From Heliopora coerulea (Eukaryota; Cnidaria; Anthozoa; Scleralcyonacea; Helioporidae), in contig JASJOG010000012.1 of the NCBI GenBank assembly GCA_030142905.1, positions 62,001-126,000 on the forward strand: a stretch of DNA of 64,000 nt, written 5' to 3'. This document shows, in pieces, positions 22,408-36,525 of this stretch. Every line of letters begins with the position of its first letter. Within the stretch, counting starts at the first letter, position 1. The notes under the pieces are model-generated. The model was not told the DNA's origin. It was given only the letters and a program-made list of their open reading frames with translations, and made no database searches. The translations under genes and the position numbers were made by a program.

Positions 22408-23723
22408 AAAGTCTTGAGAAATACTAACCTACCATAAAACAAGGCAGTCCTTTGGCATGGAAACCACACAAATATCGTTCAAACTCCAGGATATTGTCTT
22501 TATTTTGAACAGATTGTACACCTGAACTTGGCAAGGAAACCTAAACAAAGAAGAGCACAGTTGGTCAGAACGTTGAACATGTGCTGGGTAGTTCATCCGT
22601 TCATTACCGACAAGACAATTTGCTTTGTGCAGCACAGTGAGGACTTATCAAGAACAAAAGCTCTCTTACCTTTATTTCCTTGGTTTTTCCATTATCCTGA
22701 ATGTAAAGACGAAGGTTCAAGACATTAAGTTTACAAGCAGTAAAATGTCTTACGACATCCATCTTCCTTGTCCTTGTTTTCTTTCTTCGTAGCAGATGTT
22801 GCAGCAGACACGTTCAAATCAATTCAGTTCCCAAGAGAGTTAAAACAGTGAAAGCATTGGCTAAACCAGTTCACTGGCTAAACCTATTGGCCAAGGTTGT
22901 CGCAAGGTTCTTTAAAAAGTTGTCCAATCACAACAAAATGCATTAAATCTCTTAGGAATACGAATTTAAGAGGGAATTATTTATTTCGTGTTGTTAATGA
23001 ATTTTGCGTTTGCTGTCAACGAAATTTGATAAGCCTGAATGTACAACTTCGTAGCAGAACTTGAACTGCGCCTAGTTATAAAAAAAAGGAGTGTTCTTCG
23101 TCTAATAAACAGAAGTAATGAGATTAATTATATTTCTATAGTTAAATAGGTAATAGCATGGTTTCCAGTGCAATTTGCGAAAAACACGCACGGGTGAGTT
23201 TTTCAAACACTATCAAGATAGCACGAGTCCAAAGAACAACTGCTTTTTTAGGTCTTTGAAAAACTCAGCAGTTCGTGTTGTTTTTGAATCCACTGCCCTC
23301 AGTCAGTCAGAATTAAATAGATATACGACGGTTCAATTCTGGTGGATGACTGTCGGCTATTTCAATGCAAAAAATTCCAAATTATTCTTGAGCTGCTTGA
23401 GTCAAGAAGAATGATGACACATAGGTAAACTGAGAACTTGAAGATACCAGTAAGACATAGCAAGGAGTGAGGAAAAGGCACAAGAAAGATGGTGAGAAAT
23501 GAAGCCATGAAAGAGCTTGAGGAAGGAAAAAGAAGTAGGAAGAGTGAGGAGGAAGGAGAAAGGAAGAGGTAGAAGGTAGGGGAGGAAAAATTTTTAAAAA
23601 TTGCGCTATATATTTTAATGACCTACTTATCATTTTATTTTGGAGTAGAGTTGGGTTTTTTTAACACAAATCGAGACTTTCGAAAATTTTATTGGGTAAT
23701 GGTATCCATTATCCAAGACACAG
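22408..23723. repeat. Internal repeat S2, copy B
   Basis: Counterpart of 4711-6150 without the duplicated array flank. It keeps the ancestral sequence GCTTTGTGCAGCACAGTG at the place where copy A has the insert. Confidence 0.8.
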
Positions 23724-24321
23724 AATCCTTTTCAATTGCATAATTCAGTATAAGATAAAAACAATTTTATTTTTGTCAATTTTTCATTCGTACCGAATCA
23801 TCTTTACACAAAAACAGACGTTACAGAAATTTACACGAGAAATGACGGTGATAAATCATTACAAAGTATCAAGTTTGAATTTGATGTATAGAGAACAATA
23901 CATGGGCGTTTGGATACATGGAACTTATTTTTCAGTGTTCAGTTTAATCTATTAGTTTGTATACCAATCAGAGTTTACCCAACCTCTCCGAGTATTTGCA
24001 TCAGGCTATATAAACACAAGGTAATTATGGAAAAGTGAATCATTGAAAAATTGTCAACTCCTTACTTACCTTGAGACCACTGTTCAGCTCAGGCCTAGCA
24101 CTTCCTATATAAACACAACAAAACAGTTCCTATTTCTTTTACAAAATAAGCAAAGAACTAAGCAATAATCATTGTTAATAACGAAATTTTTTCTCAGTAT
24201 CAAATGGTAATTTCTCCTTATTGGTTCGCAAACAAATCGGAGCTTCCCAACCGCAGCAAGAACACGTTCTGGCATCAAGCGGCGCATATGATGTCATGAC
24301 CGTGTTTCCATAGCCTGATAT

Positions 24322-24873
24322 TGTTACGTGACAGTCGTCACGCGCCGAGAACATTCTCGAACATTCGAATTTCCTATAGTATTTACTTAGTCATACCGCT
24401 TATTCATACTGAGATTGTAATTTTGCTGACTCATGCTGATGTAAGTACTTTTTAGGTTACTTGAGTCATGAACATTGTCATGCTTTTTAGGTTACTTGAG
24501 TCATGAGCATTTTCATGACTGTTTGTAAAAATAGTATATTAGGTCATTTTAAGAAATGACGTAAGTTGACGTCATAGTTTACGGACAGCCTATATAAGCG
24601 CGACTCGCTCCGGCCCTCGGTCTGTTATTGTGTGTTGTTTCATGTTGATATGTGCTCAAGATCGTTACCTGAATACAAGAAGTTAACAGTTGGTTGGAAC
24701 GCTTTGCTGCTGGAACCTTTTATCATCTTTCACCGTTGGGTCGTCAGAGTCGCAAGCTTAAAAGTGTCGAGACGACAGATAAGCCTTGAACATTTTTAGT
24801 TATTTTCTTAACTCTTTAGTTTCTTTTCGCGTTTGTGAATAAATCTTTTCGTTTCTTGTTACACGTCAGTAAC
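24322..24873 (+). mobile_element. Solo LTR, copy B
   Basis: Same 552-bp element as 6749-7300, with the same GATAT flanks. Confidence 0.65.
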
Positions 24874-25711
24874 GATATAAACACGGTAACTGACCAATCA
24901 TTGCGTGCGTAGTAAGTAATTTAATTTATAAAAAGTTATAGTATTATAGCAAGGACATAATAGTGAAGCAAGCTGGGTTTTCATGTTCAGTAAAGAGCTA
25001 GAGTATATCAGGTCAAGGCAACAGTATGGGTTTTATCTCTGACTGTTATTAACATCCCTCACAGGAGATCAAAGTTAATGAAGTGAGGGACATTATCAAC
25101 GTGATAAGATGCAGTTAGCATCTCGACATCCGAGAGTTACAACGAGCTCTGGATTAAATATGCGATAATACGCAATCATCTATTGAAGGGTGCTAAGAGT
25201 TAGACGCGCGGTCTCGCACAGTCATTTATATTGGGGTGGCAAGTACAGCGACAGTCTCGGATGGGTACACACTTAAACACACCAAATAAAACTTTACCTC
25301 TCAATTTGTCTTTCAGATAAGGAATTTAAACGGCTTTCATTTCGAATTTAGACTTTTGCCAATGAGTCGTAAGGGTACCGGACCAATGGTCGAAGCGAGA
25401 AGGTTCCGCAGGCGGGTCACTTCAAACTTTCAAAGAATTTTTTTTGAAATGGCAACTCTGATCTAGCGAGAAACAAGTAAATAGTTAAATACAAGTAAGC
25501 AACCCCGTCACTTATCTTCAATGATTATCTGCAATCGCTCGTTTTGTTTACACGGATCAGATGAGAGAAAAAAAATTAAAATAATTGTTTGCCTCTTCCA
25601 TTGACTTTCTATCAGAAAAAACTCTCAAAATTGTACACTATAGGGAACGCATTTCATCCACTGGTTCCGAAAAAGATTGCATTCGACTCCATCATTTGGG
25701 AATAATTCATG

Positions 25712-25915
25712 TATTCATTCATTCATTCATTCATTCATTCATTCATTCCTTCCTTCCTTCCTTCTTTCACTAATTTATTTATTTATTTGTTTATTTATTT
25801 ATATATTCATTAATTAATTTTTTATTTATTCATGTATCTAGATACATATATATATTTATTTATTTATTCATTTACTTATCTATGTATTTATTTATTTACT
25901 ATTTATTATTTATGT
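25712..25915. repeat. Tetranucleotide microsatellite, copy B
   Basis: Counterpart of 8138-8345. Confidence 0.9.
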
Positions 25916-26554
25916 TTTACTGACTTGCCTACTCTTTTTCTTACTTATTTACTTAAGTGCTACTTACTTTCTTAATGGCTTATTCATTGGTTCGTTTATT
26001 TACACGTAGACGTCACTTTGAAATCATTGCATAATATGCTGACACTTCCTTTTAATGATACAATGTTATATCAAATACAACAAAATTAGTCCAATAATCA
26101 TGGTTGTAAAAGTGCCGGCTACGTAACTGACACTAAATTTATCTTACTTACCAACCTCACCATAGTTTACTATCTGTACTACGTACTAATGCTGTTAGTG
26201 ATAAAGTCTGGTAGAAGATAAGGATAAGGTAAATGTCCACTTCTCGATCGTATAGCGTTTGCAAAAGCCAGTTTCTTGGTTATTTCTACGAAATCGTTCG
26301 CAAAGAAATCCCGCACTAGTTTCCTGGCTTTGCAGTCCTGAAGTTTTGGTCCGTAGTCGAACAGTTTGTCCAAATGCGACGATGCAATGTTCGAGAAAAA
26401 TTCAACTTGATCCTGGCAAAGACGACCAAACAAAATTTGCCCAATAAACGTGATTTGGAAACGAAACAACTTATAAAAGAAATAAAACACTCTGCCTTTC
26501 TCTATCCTGGAAGAAAGAAAGAAAAGACTGTGCCGCAATCTACTACTTGACGAT

Positions 26555-26830
26555 ATGGCAGAAAACATATATAGTACACAACACTCCATCAACCATAGCA
26601 TACTATAACATACCACACCGCACCGTGCCATACTATGCAATACCACACCGTACGATGTAATATCACTATGTCATGTCATACCATACCATAACATTCTAGA
26701 AAATAACACTTAGCAACACTACCATACCACACAAGAAACAGCATAGCATTACCTATGTATAATATCATGCTATGCTATACCACTCCATAACACAACTGGT
26801 CATCAGGTATCATGCAGTAGCAAATGGCAC
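26555..26830. repeat. Degenerate pentanucleotide tract, copy B
   Basis: Counterpart of 8985-9260. Confidence 0.55.
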
Positions 26831-28224
26831 GTAATATCATGCCAGATCACACTAAACTTCCCATATCACTCAACATACTGTCCACGCCACCATACAATCT
26901 GCAACCCTTAGAACCACTACCCCTATCGAGAAATGTCCAAAGACCATGCAATGTAGAGCACAACACAACGACATTAATTTCACGGCTACAATTAAAATAC
27001 ACTAGTAAAACTTACCAGAGCCTTGACTTTATTGCCCAACGTTAAATTTGAGAAGACATCATTATTTTCGTCATCAGCAAAGAGCCGAAATGGCGCGTTG
27101 GGTATAAATCCTCCATACTCCATCTGGGGATATGTTACAGCGGCGTGATGACCAGTGGCTAACCAAATTAATCTCAAGAGAACTGTTTTCAAGCTTCTCC
27201 GGTCTTTTAACTCGTTTGGAAAATTTCTGACTTGAAATTTTCAAACAAGGAAAGTTAATCGAAGTCTAAACACGCTCTTTTTCTCTTTTTTACCTTTTCC
27301 GTTCATCATTCTTTGATTCTTGCATTCTTGCCTTCTCACCCTCCCGACCACGCTTTCTTTTCGCACCCTTTCCATTTCCTTCTTTTCTTTTTGATTCCTT
27401 TCTATTCTATTTCTTTCCTTCATTCTTTCTCCTTCTGCCATATTCCTTCCTTCCTAATTCCCCTTCTCTCCCAGCATCCATATTCTTTACCTTCACTTCC
27501 ATCATGTCAACAACTTTTCCTTTTCTTTGCAATTTTACTTACCATTCCCCTCGAGGACGCACTCTGGTTTCCATCACTGGACACCAAATCCACCCACTGT
27601 TGCAGTTCACTATCTGTTTGAACTTTAGAATCATCGTGATAATACCTATCATAAGCCAGAATACAAAATAAAAAAAGAAATATTCTTCATATTAAACCTC
27701 TGCAGTTTCAAAAAACCTTAACTAGAACTTACTAGAACTTTCACTACTTACAAATCCACGAAACTATCAACCAATTTCCTAATACCCCCAAAAATCAATC
27801 TGCCATCGTCTCAATAAGGATAATAAGGAAGGACGGAACTGTCATTTACACCTCGTTTCTACGGCAAAAAGAGGAATTTATTTTTTCTTTATCTTTTGTC
27901 CGACGGCCAACGATGATTAAGTAAAAGCCAACACACGAGGCATTCTAGAACACAGCATACAATACAGCGTGATACAACGCAGTGCATCGCGACACTAATA
28001 TTGTATTAGTATGTTGATAATAATAATAAGAATAATAACAATGACAGTAACAACAAAAATAAAAATAACGATAACAATAATAATAATAATAATAACACTA
28101 ATGACAATAATCATAATTACAATTATATCTAACTATTAAATTATCTAGTGAGCTGATGACTAACGACGACAAACGGGAATGAACTATTATGTCACTGAAA
28201 TTGTGAGTGAATAGTCTTACTATT

Positions 28225-28835
28225 CTCTAGAAAAATAATGTATAATAGTGTAGCACAGCCTGTTATAGAGAAGTGTAACGGCATCGTATGGTATAGCACA
28301 GCGTAGTATAGCATAGCATGAAAATGGTATCCCTTACTATAGTATAATGTAATGTATCGTATTGTATAGTATAGTGTAGCATTGCATTGCATAGTATAGT
28401 ATAGCATTGAATAGTATAGTATAGTATAGCATATTATGATATAGAATGGTATAGCATAGTATAGTATAGTATGATATAGAATAATATAGTACAGTTTAGT
28501 ACAGTATAGTATAGTACAGTATAGTATAGTACAGTATAGTATAGTACAGTATAGTATAGTACAGTATAGTATAGTATAGTACAGTATAGTATAGTATAGT
28601 ATAGTATAGTACAGTATGGTGTAGTATAGTACAGTATGGTGTAGTATAGTATAGTATAGTATAGTATTGAATAATATAGTATAGTATAATATAGTATAGT
28701 ACAGTACAGTATAGTGTAGTATAGTATAGAATAGTATAGAATAGTATAGTATAGTATAGAATAGTATAGTTTTAGTATAGTATAGTATATATTACAGTAT
28801 AATATTCTATGATATGGTATAGCATGATATATAAC
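28225..28835. repeat. (TATAG)n microsatellite, copy B
   Basis: Counterpart of 10655-11205 with more regular TATAG/TACAG alternation in the middle. Confidence 0.9.
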
Positions 28836-29505
28836 ATTATGGAGAATTTATTTAATAAAGTGTAGTGTGGTGATCTATATGGAGAATACGTTCCTCTCAA
28901 TGTACGACATAGCTTTCAGGGTGAATAAAGTACCTGTAAATCGACTTCTAAATCCAAATCATTGAAAGTCATTTCGTTGTAGTTCTTATTAATGATTTCC
29001 ACTGATATGGAATAGTCCATAGAAAGTAAAGTGTACAAAGGTCCACTTGGACCTGAAACGAATTCTAAACAAAGAACATTGTCTTAAATTAAGTAACGAG
29101 GTAAACAGGCAAGTCTTGAATTACAAAAACTATCGGGAAGATGATGATGCTAAATTGGCAATAAACTCTATCTATGGCAACAAACAAGAGAGGACGGGAG
29201 AATCCACGAGAAGTCAAAAAAAAATACACCAGTAACTATACTCACGTATCTTTAAATACTTATTAACATACTGCTTTTTTCTTATGTCGTTATGTGTTTT
29301 TGACTTCCTGTGAGCGCTCTCATTCTCCATTTTTTACTGGCACATAACCTCTAAACTACGCACCAGTTTACTTCAATCTTGTCATAACGAGATGAATAGC
29401 TTAGTGAGGCAATGGGCGACTTAACAGATAAGGACTTGGTGGTTGATTAGTACATCGACGAAAGTATGGGTAAAGGGCGTGCATTAATTGATGGATGGAC
29501 GGGTG

Positions 29506-29935
29506 TTTGAATTGATGGATGGATGGATGGATGGATGGATGGATAGATGGATGGATGGATGGATGGATGGATGGATGGATGGATGGATGTATGGATGGAT
29601 GGACGGACGGACAAACGGCGGATGAATGGACAGATGGATGGACGGGCGGACGGACAGACGGACGGATGGAAGAATGGATGGATGGATGGATGGATGGATG
29701 GATGGATGGATGGATGGATGGATGGATGGATGGATGGATGGATGGATGGATGGATGGATGGATGGATGGATGGATGGATGGATAGATGGATGGATGGATG
29801 GATGGATGGATGGATGGATGGATAGATGGATGGATAGATGGATCGATGAGTGAAGTGATGGAAGAACAAACAGATAGGCTAAAGGGAGGATGGATAGACT
29901 GGACTAACGAACACATGGATGGTGGAATAGAAAGA
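29506..29935. repeat. (GGAT)n microsatellite, copy B, expanded
   Basis: Counterpart of 11866-12160, longer by well over 100 bp, with new GGAT runs on both sides of the shared variant-rich centre. Confidence 0.95.
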
Positions 29936-30207
29936 TGATGAAATGGCCATGACCAGTTATTCAGAAATTTTTTAAAGCTTCTCACCACACAGTTTCATGT
30001 CGTAGAGTTTGTTCGTCTCAAGTGTGGCCCTACAGTGAAATTGAAGCATATCATAAACAGGATGAAACTCAGAAAGAGACTTCCATAAGAAGGCAGAATG
30101 GCTCCATGTACAGGCTGCTCTTTAGTCGCTTGTGAACCACCTGGAACATCAACAAAAGCAGTCATTTTAAACACGAATACGTCATACTTTATAGAATAAA
30201 ACATAAG

Positions 30208-30475
30208 CCGAAAAACGACAGCTTGCTAGCTTGATATTCAAGTTATAAACAAGACAAGACAGAGGTGAAAGCGCAGTGATATTTCCACTCTATTTCAAAG
30301 TCACTGTCAAACCAACCGATAAGCAAACAAACTGTCATCTGAATATACGTGCCTAGTTGTTTGCTTATCACTTTGACAATGACTTTGAAATAGAGTCGCA
30401 ATATCTCCACACCTTTCTCTCTGTCTTGTCTTGCTTCGAAATTGAATATCAAGCTAACAAGATGATATTTTTCGG
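30208..30475. mobile_element. Foldback element 1, copy B
   Basis: Same 268-bp hairpin as 12434-12701. Confidence 0.75.
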
Positions 30476-31239
30476 TTTAGTTTCACTGTATGTTTTCTGA
30501 AATTGTGGGCTGGTCATGGTTTTTCGCCATACTTTATAATGTGGGAGAAAAACGATGGAAATAAAATGGTAATAAGCGAGATGCAGACCAGGTGGAGAAA
30601 AAGATAATATGAACTACACTTGGACGAACTTCAGCAACATGAGATAGGAGTAGGTCAACTAAAATTTGTTCCTTGGCTAGGGATACAAAGAAGAGGGAAA
30701 ACGGAGCATAGACGAAGTGGGATAAGAAGAAAGTTAAAGTATTTCAATTGTTAAATACCAATAAGTAACGAGATATTCGTTAGGTCCCATTCACACGACT
30801 GTTTTTCCTGACGCATGAGATTTAGTCTCGGGAATCCTCAAGACGTATTGCAACACATTCGCAAGCAAAGAGTAAGCCAGAATGGTGTTCTTATGATTTA
30901 ATTGCATACGCTAGGGTGACGAATCGTACGTGACAATTGTATCGTGTTGACTGGGCCTTAAAAATCCTAACTAAGAATGATGGATGGACGTATAGCCCCA
31001 AGTTCCAGTTCTATATATGTACTTCTTAAACTCACTAGTAATTCATGAGTACATTAGTCAATCAGACGCGTTGAATGGACCCACGTGAGCGAACTTGAAA
31101 TACCGTGGAAGTACTGGGCAGAGGACTTGAACTGTTTTTTCCAGCCCTTGGACTGGAAATAATAGTTCCAGTCCTTGGACTTAAAATGTAATTTCACATA
31201 ATCGGTTTATTCATCGATACACTCATTACTAATACACTA

Positions 31240-31366
31240 ATTATTATTATTATTATTATTATTTAATATTATTTAAACACGGTAGCCTTTCAAATAGTCT
31301 GCTTTCAAAGGGCCGTGTAACTGTCTACTTACACACATTAAGCTAATATATTACATACCTATATTA
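31240..31366 (-). mobile_element. LINE 3'-end remnant with (AAT)n tail, copy B
   Basis: Counterpart of 13466-13600. Confidence 0.45.
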
Positions 31367-31752
31367 AAAACTATATGTAGCTTCATTGTGCCAATTCATT
31401 GTGCCAATACACTAGTTAATTCTGAGAAGTCATTCAAAGGCCTCCAATTCGGACTAGACCAGGTTTTTAGGTTTTTGGTAATTTTGAGAAAGACAAGGAA
31501 CTTGTGTCCATTACTTTGTTTTTCAATTTTTCAAATGAGAAAATTATTCAATATTTATTAAAAACTGTTCATTAGTAAGTTGCTACTGTTCTTGTTTTCA
31601 TTAACAATCCAAACTGTGCCTCATTAATAAGTTTAGCTAACTTTCAAAAATGAAGCTTCATTTAAGTTGTCAAGATTTTGCCTAGTGGTAGTTATGATGA
31701 TTAAATTCAGATGGCCTTTCCCATTGATTTTCCAGGTGGAAAACTCTATCAT

Positions 31753-32054
31753 GATATAAAGATCAGAGCCCAACTCAGAATTCTTAAATGTATCACCATA
31801 GCAAAAGAGGCAAGTTCCTGCCAACCCCTGCATAAACAGGGAAAATGGTCGTAAAATGACTGTTGTTGTTTGTGTTGTTGTATAGTAAAAGAGGCAAGTT
31901 GAAAAGTTTTCAAACATGTTTACCAACATTTCATTGCATTGATGTTGCATGCCATAATGATATGTCAGTAAACATGTTTTAAAACTTTTTGACTTGCCTC
32001 TTTTACTATGGCAATACCCTTAAGAATTCTGAGCTGGGCTCTAGTCTTTATATT
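31753..32054. mobile_element. Foldback element 2, copy B
   Basis: Same element as 13990-14291. Confidence 0.7.
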
Positions 32055-33056
32055 CAGATGGTCTTTATTTAGAAAACATTATAACTACCTTGTTTAAGGC
32101 CCGTGTACTAAAAACAGTTGGTAATCGTAATGCCATTTGACATCAACTAAATTCTGTTGGTAATATAAAATAAAACAAAAACCATGGAGAATCACCAGGT
32201 AGTGCAGGATGTGAGTGCAACACTGCCAACTGAATGCACTGTTGTTCTTTAACAGTCAATTGCCTTAAAATATTTTATTGCATTTGAACCACTAACTAAC
32301 TGGACTATTTCCTTCATGGTTTGTTTTATTTTGTATTTTCTGAAGCTGTCATCTACTACACTACTGTGTAATCTAAGGTTTTATAATGGAGCTGACTTAT
32401 TTGATGAATAGTCATCAGTGTAACTTACAGGTACCATGATATTAGACTCTGTTCTTTTAACATGAATGTTCCTTGTGCTAAAAATCTTCAGAAATTTTCA
32501 TTTAAAACATGGAAGCACAGTATACTTCCCTGAGTGAATTCATCCAAAATTACCAACTCATTTTCATAGTTGGGTAATTCAGAAGCAAACAATTATACTT
32601 CCAATTGATGACTTTTAGCATTATAAATCAGCCCTATTTTTTAACCTGACATTTTAAACAATCTTGTTCTGGCACCTGGAGTTCATGTTAACTTGAAGAA
32701 ATATTACTTTGTGTTCACTTGATCCAATTTGCAAAAGCTTCTGAATGCTTTGTTTCCATTTCCACATCATTGTCCACTTTCACTGTGGTGGCTTCAGATG
32801 TTTCCAATTTTTTCTTTCAAGAGATTCTCGAGTATTCACAAGAACCTGCAATGGAATAAGCAACATAAATGAGATTGTAAATAGTGAGATGGATCTACCA
32901 TATTGTCCAACACAAAAAAGACAAAAAACTGTGCACACCACTGTATTTGCTATCTTATCCTTTAAAGGATGTATCATATACTTATATAATCATAGCATAT
33001 ATAGCTGTTAGGCCCTACAGTTTTTCTATCGTAGCACTTTCACTGTTTTGAGTTAA

Positions 33057-35400
33057 CGGAAAGTCTTGAGAAATACCAACCTACCATAAAGCAAGGAAAT
33101 CCTTTGTCGTGGAAACCACACAAATATCGTTGAAACTCCAGGATTTCGTCTTTATTTTAAGCAGGTTGTAGACATGAATTTGGCAAGGAAACCTAAACGA
33201 AGAAGAGCATAGTTGGTCAGAACGTTGAACACGTGTTGGATGGTTCACCCGTTCGTTACCGACAAGACAACTTGCTTTGTTTGGCACAGTGTAGGACATA
33301 TGAAGAACAAAAGCTCCCTTACCTTTAACTCCTTGGTTTTTCTATTATCCTGAATGTAAAGACGAAAATTCAAGACATTAAATTTACAAGCAATAAAATG
33401 TCTTACAACATCCATCTTGCTTGTCCTTGCTTTCCTTCTCCTTAGTAGCAGATCTTGCAGCAGACACGTTCAAATCAATTCAGTTCCCAAGAGAGTTAAA
33501 ACAGTGAAAGGATTGGCTAAACCAGTTCACTGGCTAAACCTATTGGCCAAGGTTGTCGCAAGGTTCTTTAAAAAGTTATCCAATCACAACAAAACGCATT
33601 AAATCTCTTACTCTTAGGAATACGAATTTAAGAGGGAATAATTTATTCCGTGTTGTTAACGAATTTTGCGTTTGCTGTCAACGAAATTTGATAAGCTTGA
33701 ATGTTGAAAAATCGTTTAAAATTAAAGAAGCGCTCTCAAGAACACCGTTTTCTTGTTACATATGAAAACAGTTTATGCATGAACGGTTGAGCAGGAGGGG
33801 CTGGGGGGTTAAACCCCGTATACCTACTCTACCCCACCACGTTTTCCTTGACAACTTTTCCCTGACAGGGAGCCTTGCTCATTTGAAAAAGGCGACTTCT
33901 CAGAATTTTCCGAAAATGTTACATTTTGGAATATTTTTCCGACGGCTGACTAACGGAATTTTCCTGGGAAATTCATCAGTTTGTAGACAAAGGTGTTTTG
34001 ACTAATCCCATAAATTTACGTTGAAGATCGTTCGGTCGTTTTGAAGAATAACTTAGTTAAATTTGCTCGAAAATATTAGACTGTGGAATATTTTTACAAT
34101 GTAATATCGACAGAATTTTTCCTTGAAAACTTATCATTTAATAGGGAGAAGTGTGTAGATTAATTCCATAAGTTTACGTTAAATTTCGTTGATTAGTTTG
34201 TCAGAATAATTTGGTTGAATTTGCTCGAAAATATTTACTTTAGAACATTTTTTCAACGTGATACTGGCATTTTTCGACCACATGTTATGGAAGGCAGAGG
34301 TTGGACTTTGATAATTTGACGTCTATGAACAAGATATGGCTAAATCACCTCCAAGTAATGGCTTTAATATGATCAAAGACCTGAATTATTGGTCTTACAG
34401 ATAGTTTTATTTCCTTCGATAGTGTTAATTTAATACTTGCATGCAAAATAATTTTCTTTCTCTCTCTAAAAATAATCACTCAAAAATGACATATCCAATT
34501 ACAGATCGTCTATTAGGCGAAAATCGTTTAATAATTAAGAAATAACTACTTTTAGTAGACTTAGAATAGTTAAGAAACTAAACGATTCTTGGAGAATATT
34601 AGACTAGCCTCTATCAGGAACTATGATTGTTCCCAAATGTTCTTCAAGATTTTTCTTTCTTCCAGTTTGACGAATTACTCGAAGTTAGCATACACACGGA
34701 AATCATCCAGGTAAGCTGATACAACTTCGTAGCAGAACTTGAACTGCGCCTAGTTATAAAAAAAAGGAGTGTTCTTCGTCTAATAAACAGAAGCAATGAG
34801 ATTAATTATATTTCTATAGTTAAATAGGTAATAGCATGGTTTCCAGTGCAATTTGCGAAAAACACGCACGGGTGAGTTTTTCAAACACTATCAAGATAGC
34901 ACGAGTCCAAAGAACAACTGCTTTTTTAGGTCTTTGAAAAACTCAGCAGTTCGTGTTGTTTTTGAATCCACTGCCCTCAGTCAGTCAGAATTAAATAGAT
35001 ATACGAGGGTTCAATTCTGGTGGATGACTGTCGGCTATTTCAATGCAAAAAATCCCAAATTATTCTTGAGCTGCTTGAGTCAAGAAGAATGATGACACAT
35101 AGGTAAATTGAGAACTTGAAGATACCAGTAAGATATAGCAAGGAGTGAGGAAAAGGCACAAGAAAGATGGTGAGAAATGAAGACTTAAAAGAGCGAGGGC
35201 AACGAAAAAGAAGTAGGAAGAGCGAGGGTGAAGGAGAAAGGAAGAGGCAGAAGATAGGGGAGGAAAAATTTTTAAAAATTGTATTATCTCTTTTAATGAC
35301 CTACTTAGCATTTTATTTTGGAGTGGAGAGTTCACTTTTTTAGGAGACTTCAACTTTGTTTTTTTTTTCTCACGAATCGAGACTTTCTAAAATGTTTTTG
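33057..35400. repeat. Internal repeat S1 at the B/C junction
   Basis: Counterpart of 15294-18380, shorter because the Penelope-like element is absent (join at about 33735). Confidence 0.75.
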
Positions 35401-35469
35401 GGTTGACACTTAGAATATTTTTCTCAGAAGTTGACACTTGGAATATTTTTGCACAGGCTGACACTTCAC

Positions 35470-35508
35470 AAGAATTGACATTTAGAATATTTCTAAATAT
35501 CAATTCTT
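35470..35508. repeat. 39-bp palindrome, copy C, one arm mutated
   Basis: Same palindrome, but the right arm reads AAATATC in place of AAATGTC, so one base pair is lost. Confidence 0.7.
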
Positions 35509-35733
35509 TATTTTTTTTTTTACACTTTTTGACAGGTATAATATATTTTGCACATGAAATATACCCACACTAATTGATATTTACAATATGTTTACATATG
35601 TTGACACTATATTTCTACACATACAAAACTGGAATGTTACGCAGGTGGTGTTGAACTACCTGTGAAAAGCTAGACGGGTTAAGTTACTCCCGAAAATCCG
35701 TTTAAGCTTTTCACATATACTTCCACACATTTC

Positions 35734-35988
35734 AACGGCCGTTTTCATACTACAGACGTTCAATTCGTCTCGTATAAAGACGAGGAAAGACGAACTGAAC
35801 GTCCAGACGATCTAAATGAATTAGTGCGTCTAAGTAAACGAACTAAATCATTCAGGTCGTCTAGATGTTTAGTTCGTCTTTGCTCGTCTTTATACGAGGC
35901 GAATTAAATCAGACAAGATAAAAATCTTCGCCTTAAGTTGTTCAGACGGATTAAACAGATTAGACGGATTAGTGCAAAAACGGCCAGT
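35734..35988. mobile_element. Palindromic MITE, copy C
   Basis: Same element and position in the unit as 693-947. Confidence 0.6.
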
Positions 35989-36471
35989 ACCAAGTATCTA
36001 CACATGTTAGCGTAACAATGTCGGAGGTGGCTATTGCAGTTTCTTCGAAAGTAAAGAAGCGAAAACCCGATCCCCAGAAAACATAAAATATTATGGTGGA
36101 GAATGAAAATGAATATCATGGTTGGTAAACCTGTTGTCGGTGATACAAAGTCCGAACATCTCACCTTGCGGAGAAGTCTCAGAAAATGAACAACTCTATC
36201 CTAGCTCTGAGAAATTGAACGTCAATTTCATCACCGAGTAACATTATAAGATGGATACTTCATGCTTCGGAGACAATATTTAAGTTCACTTGTTTACAGG
36301 ATGGATAAAGCTGTTCATTTCCTGAAACTTATCTACCATAGAGACGTTGATAAACTCGTTCATATGATAAGAGTGACTTTCAACATATCTTCATCTATTT
36401 GCCATTCAACCAGATTTAATTGAAAATGAGAACGAACACCTCTATTTATACTTCTGAAAATCATTTTCCTT

Positions 36472-36525
36472 CATCAATCGATCAATCAACTAATCAATCA
36501 ATCAATCAATCAATCGATCGATCAT
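36472..36525. repeat. (ATCA)n microsatellite, copy C
   Basis: Counterpart of 1431-1484. Confidence 0.9.

Larger units (their letters stand above)
26179..30140 (-). pseudogene. Lipoxygenase-like gene, 3' exons, copy B (broken)
   Basis: The exons match copy A: 30140-29986, 29052-28934, 27858-27752, 27645-27543, 27231-27016 and 26469-26179. There are three lesions. The first exon has lost 2 bp (AGACTTCC where A has AGACTTTTCC), shifting the frame. The Arg codon of the YRDD motif has become TGA at 27811-27813. The acceptor of the 27231-27016 exon has changed from CAG to CAA, so any splice one base later also shifts frame. The last exon remains open and has Ala and Arg where copy A has Thr and Leu (QDCKARKLVRDFF). 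Confidence 0.85.
18021..35041. repeat. Tandem segmental duplication, copy B
   Basis: This is a complete 17.0-kb unit collinear with copy A. It lacks the Penelope-like insertion, has 56 minisatellite units and a longer GGAT microsatellite. Its lipoxygenase-like gene carries three disabling changes that are absent from the matching parts of A and C. Confidence 0.93.
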
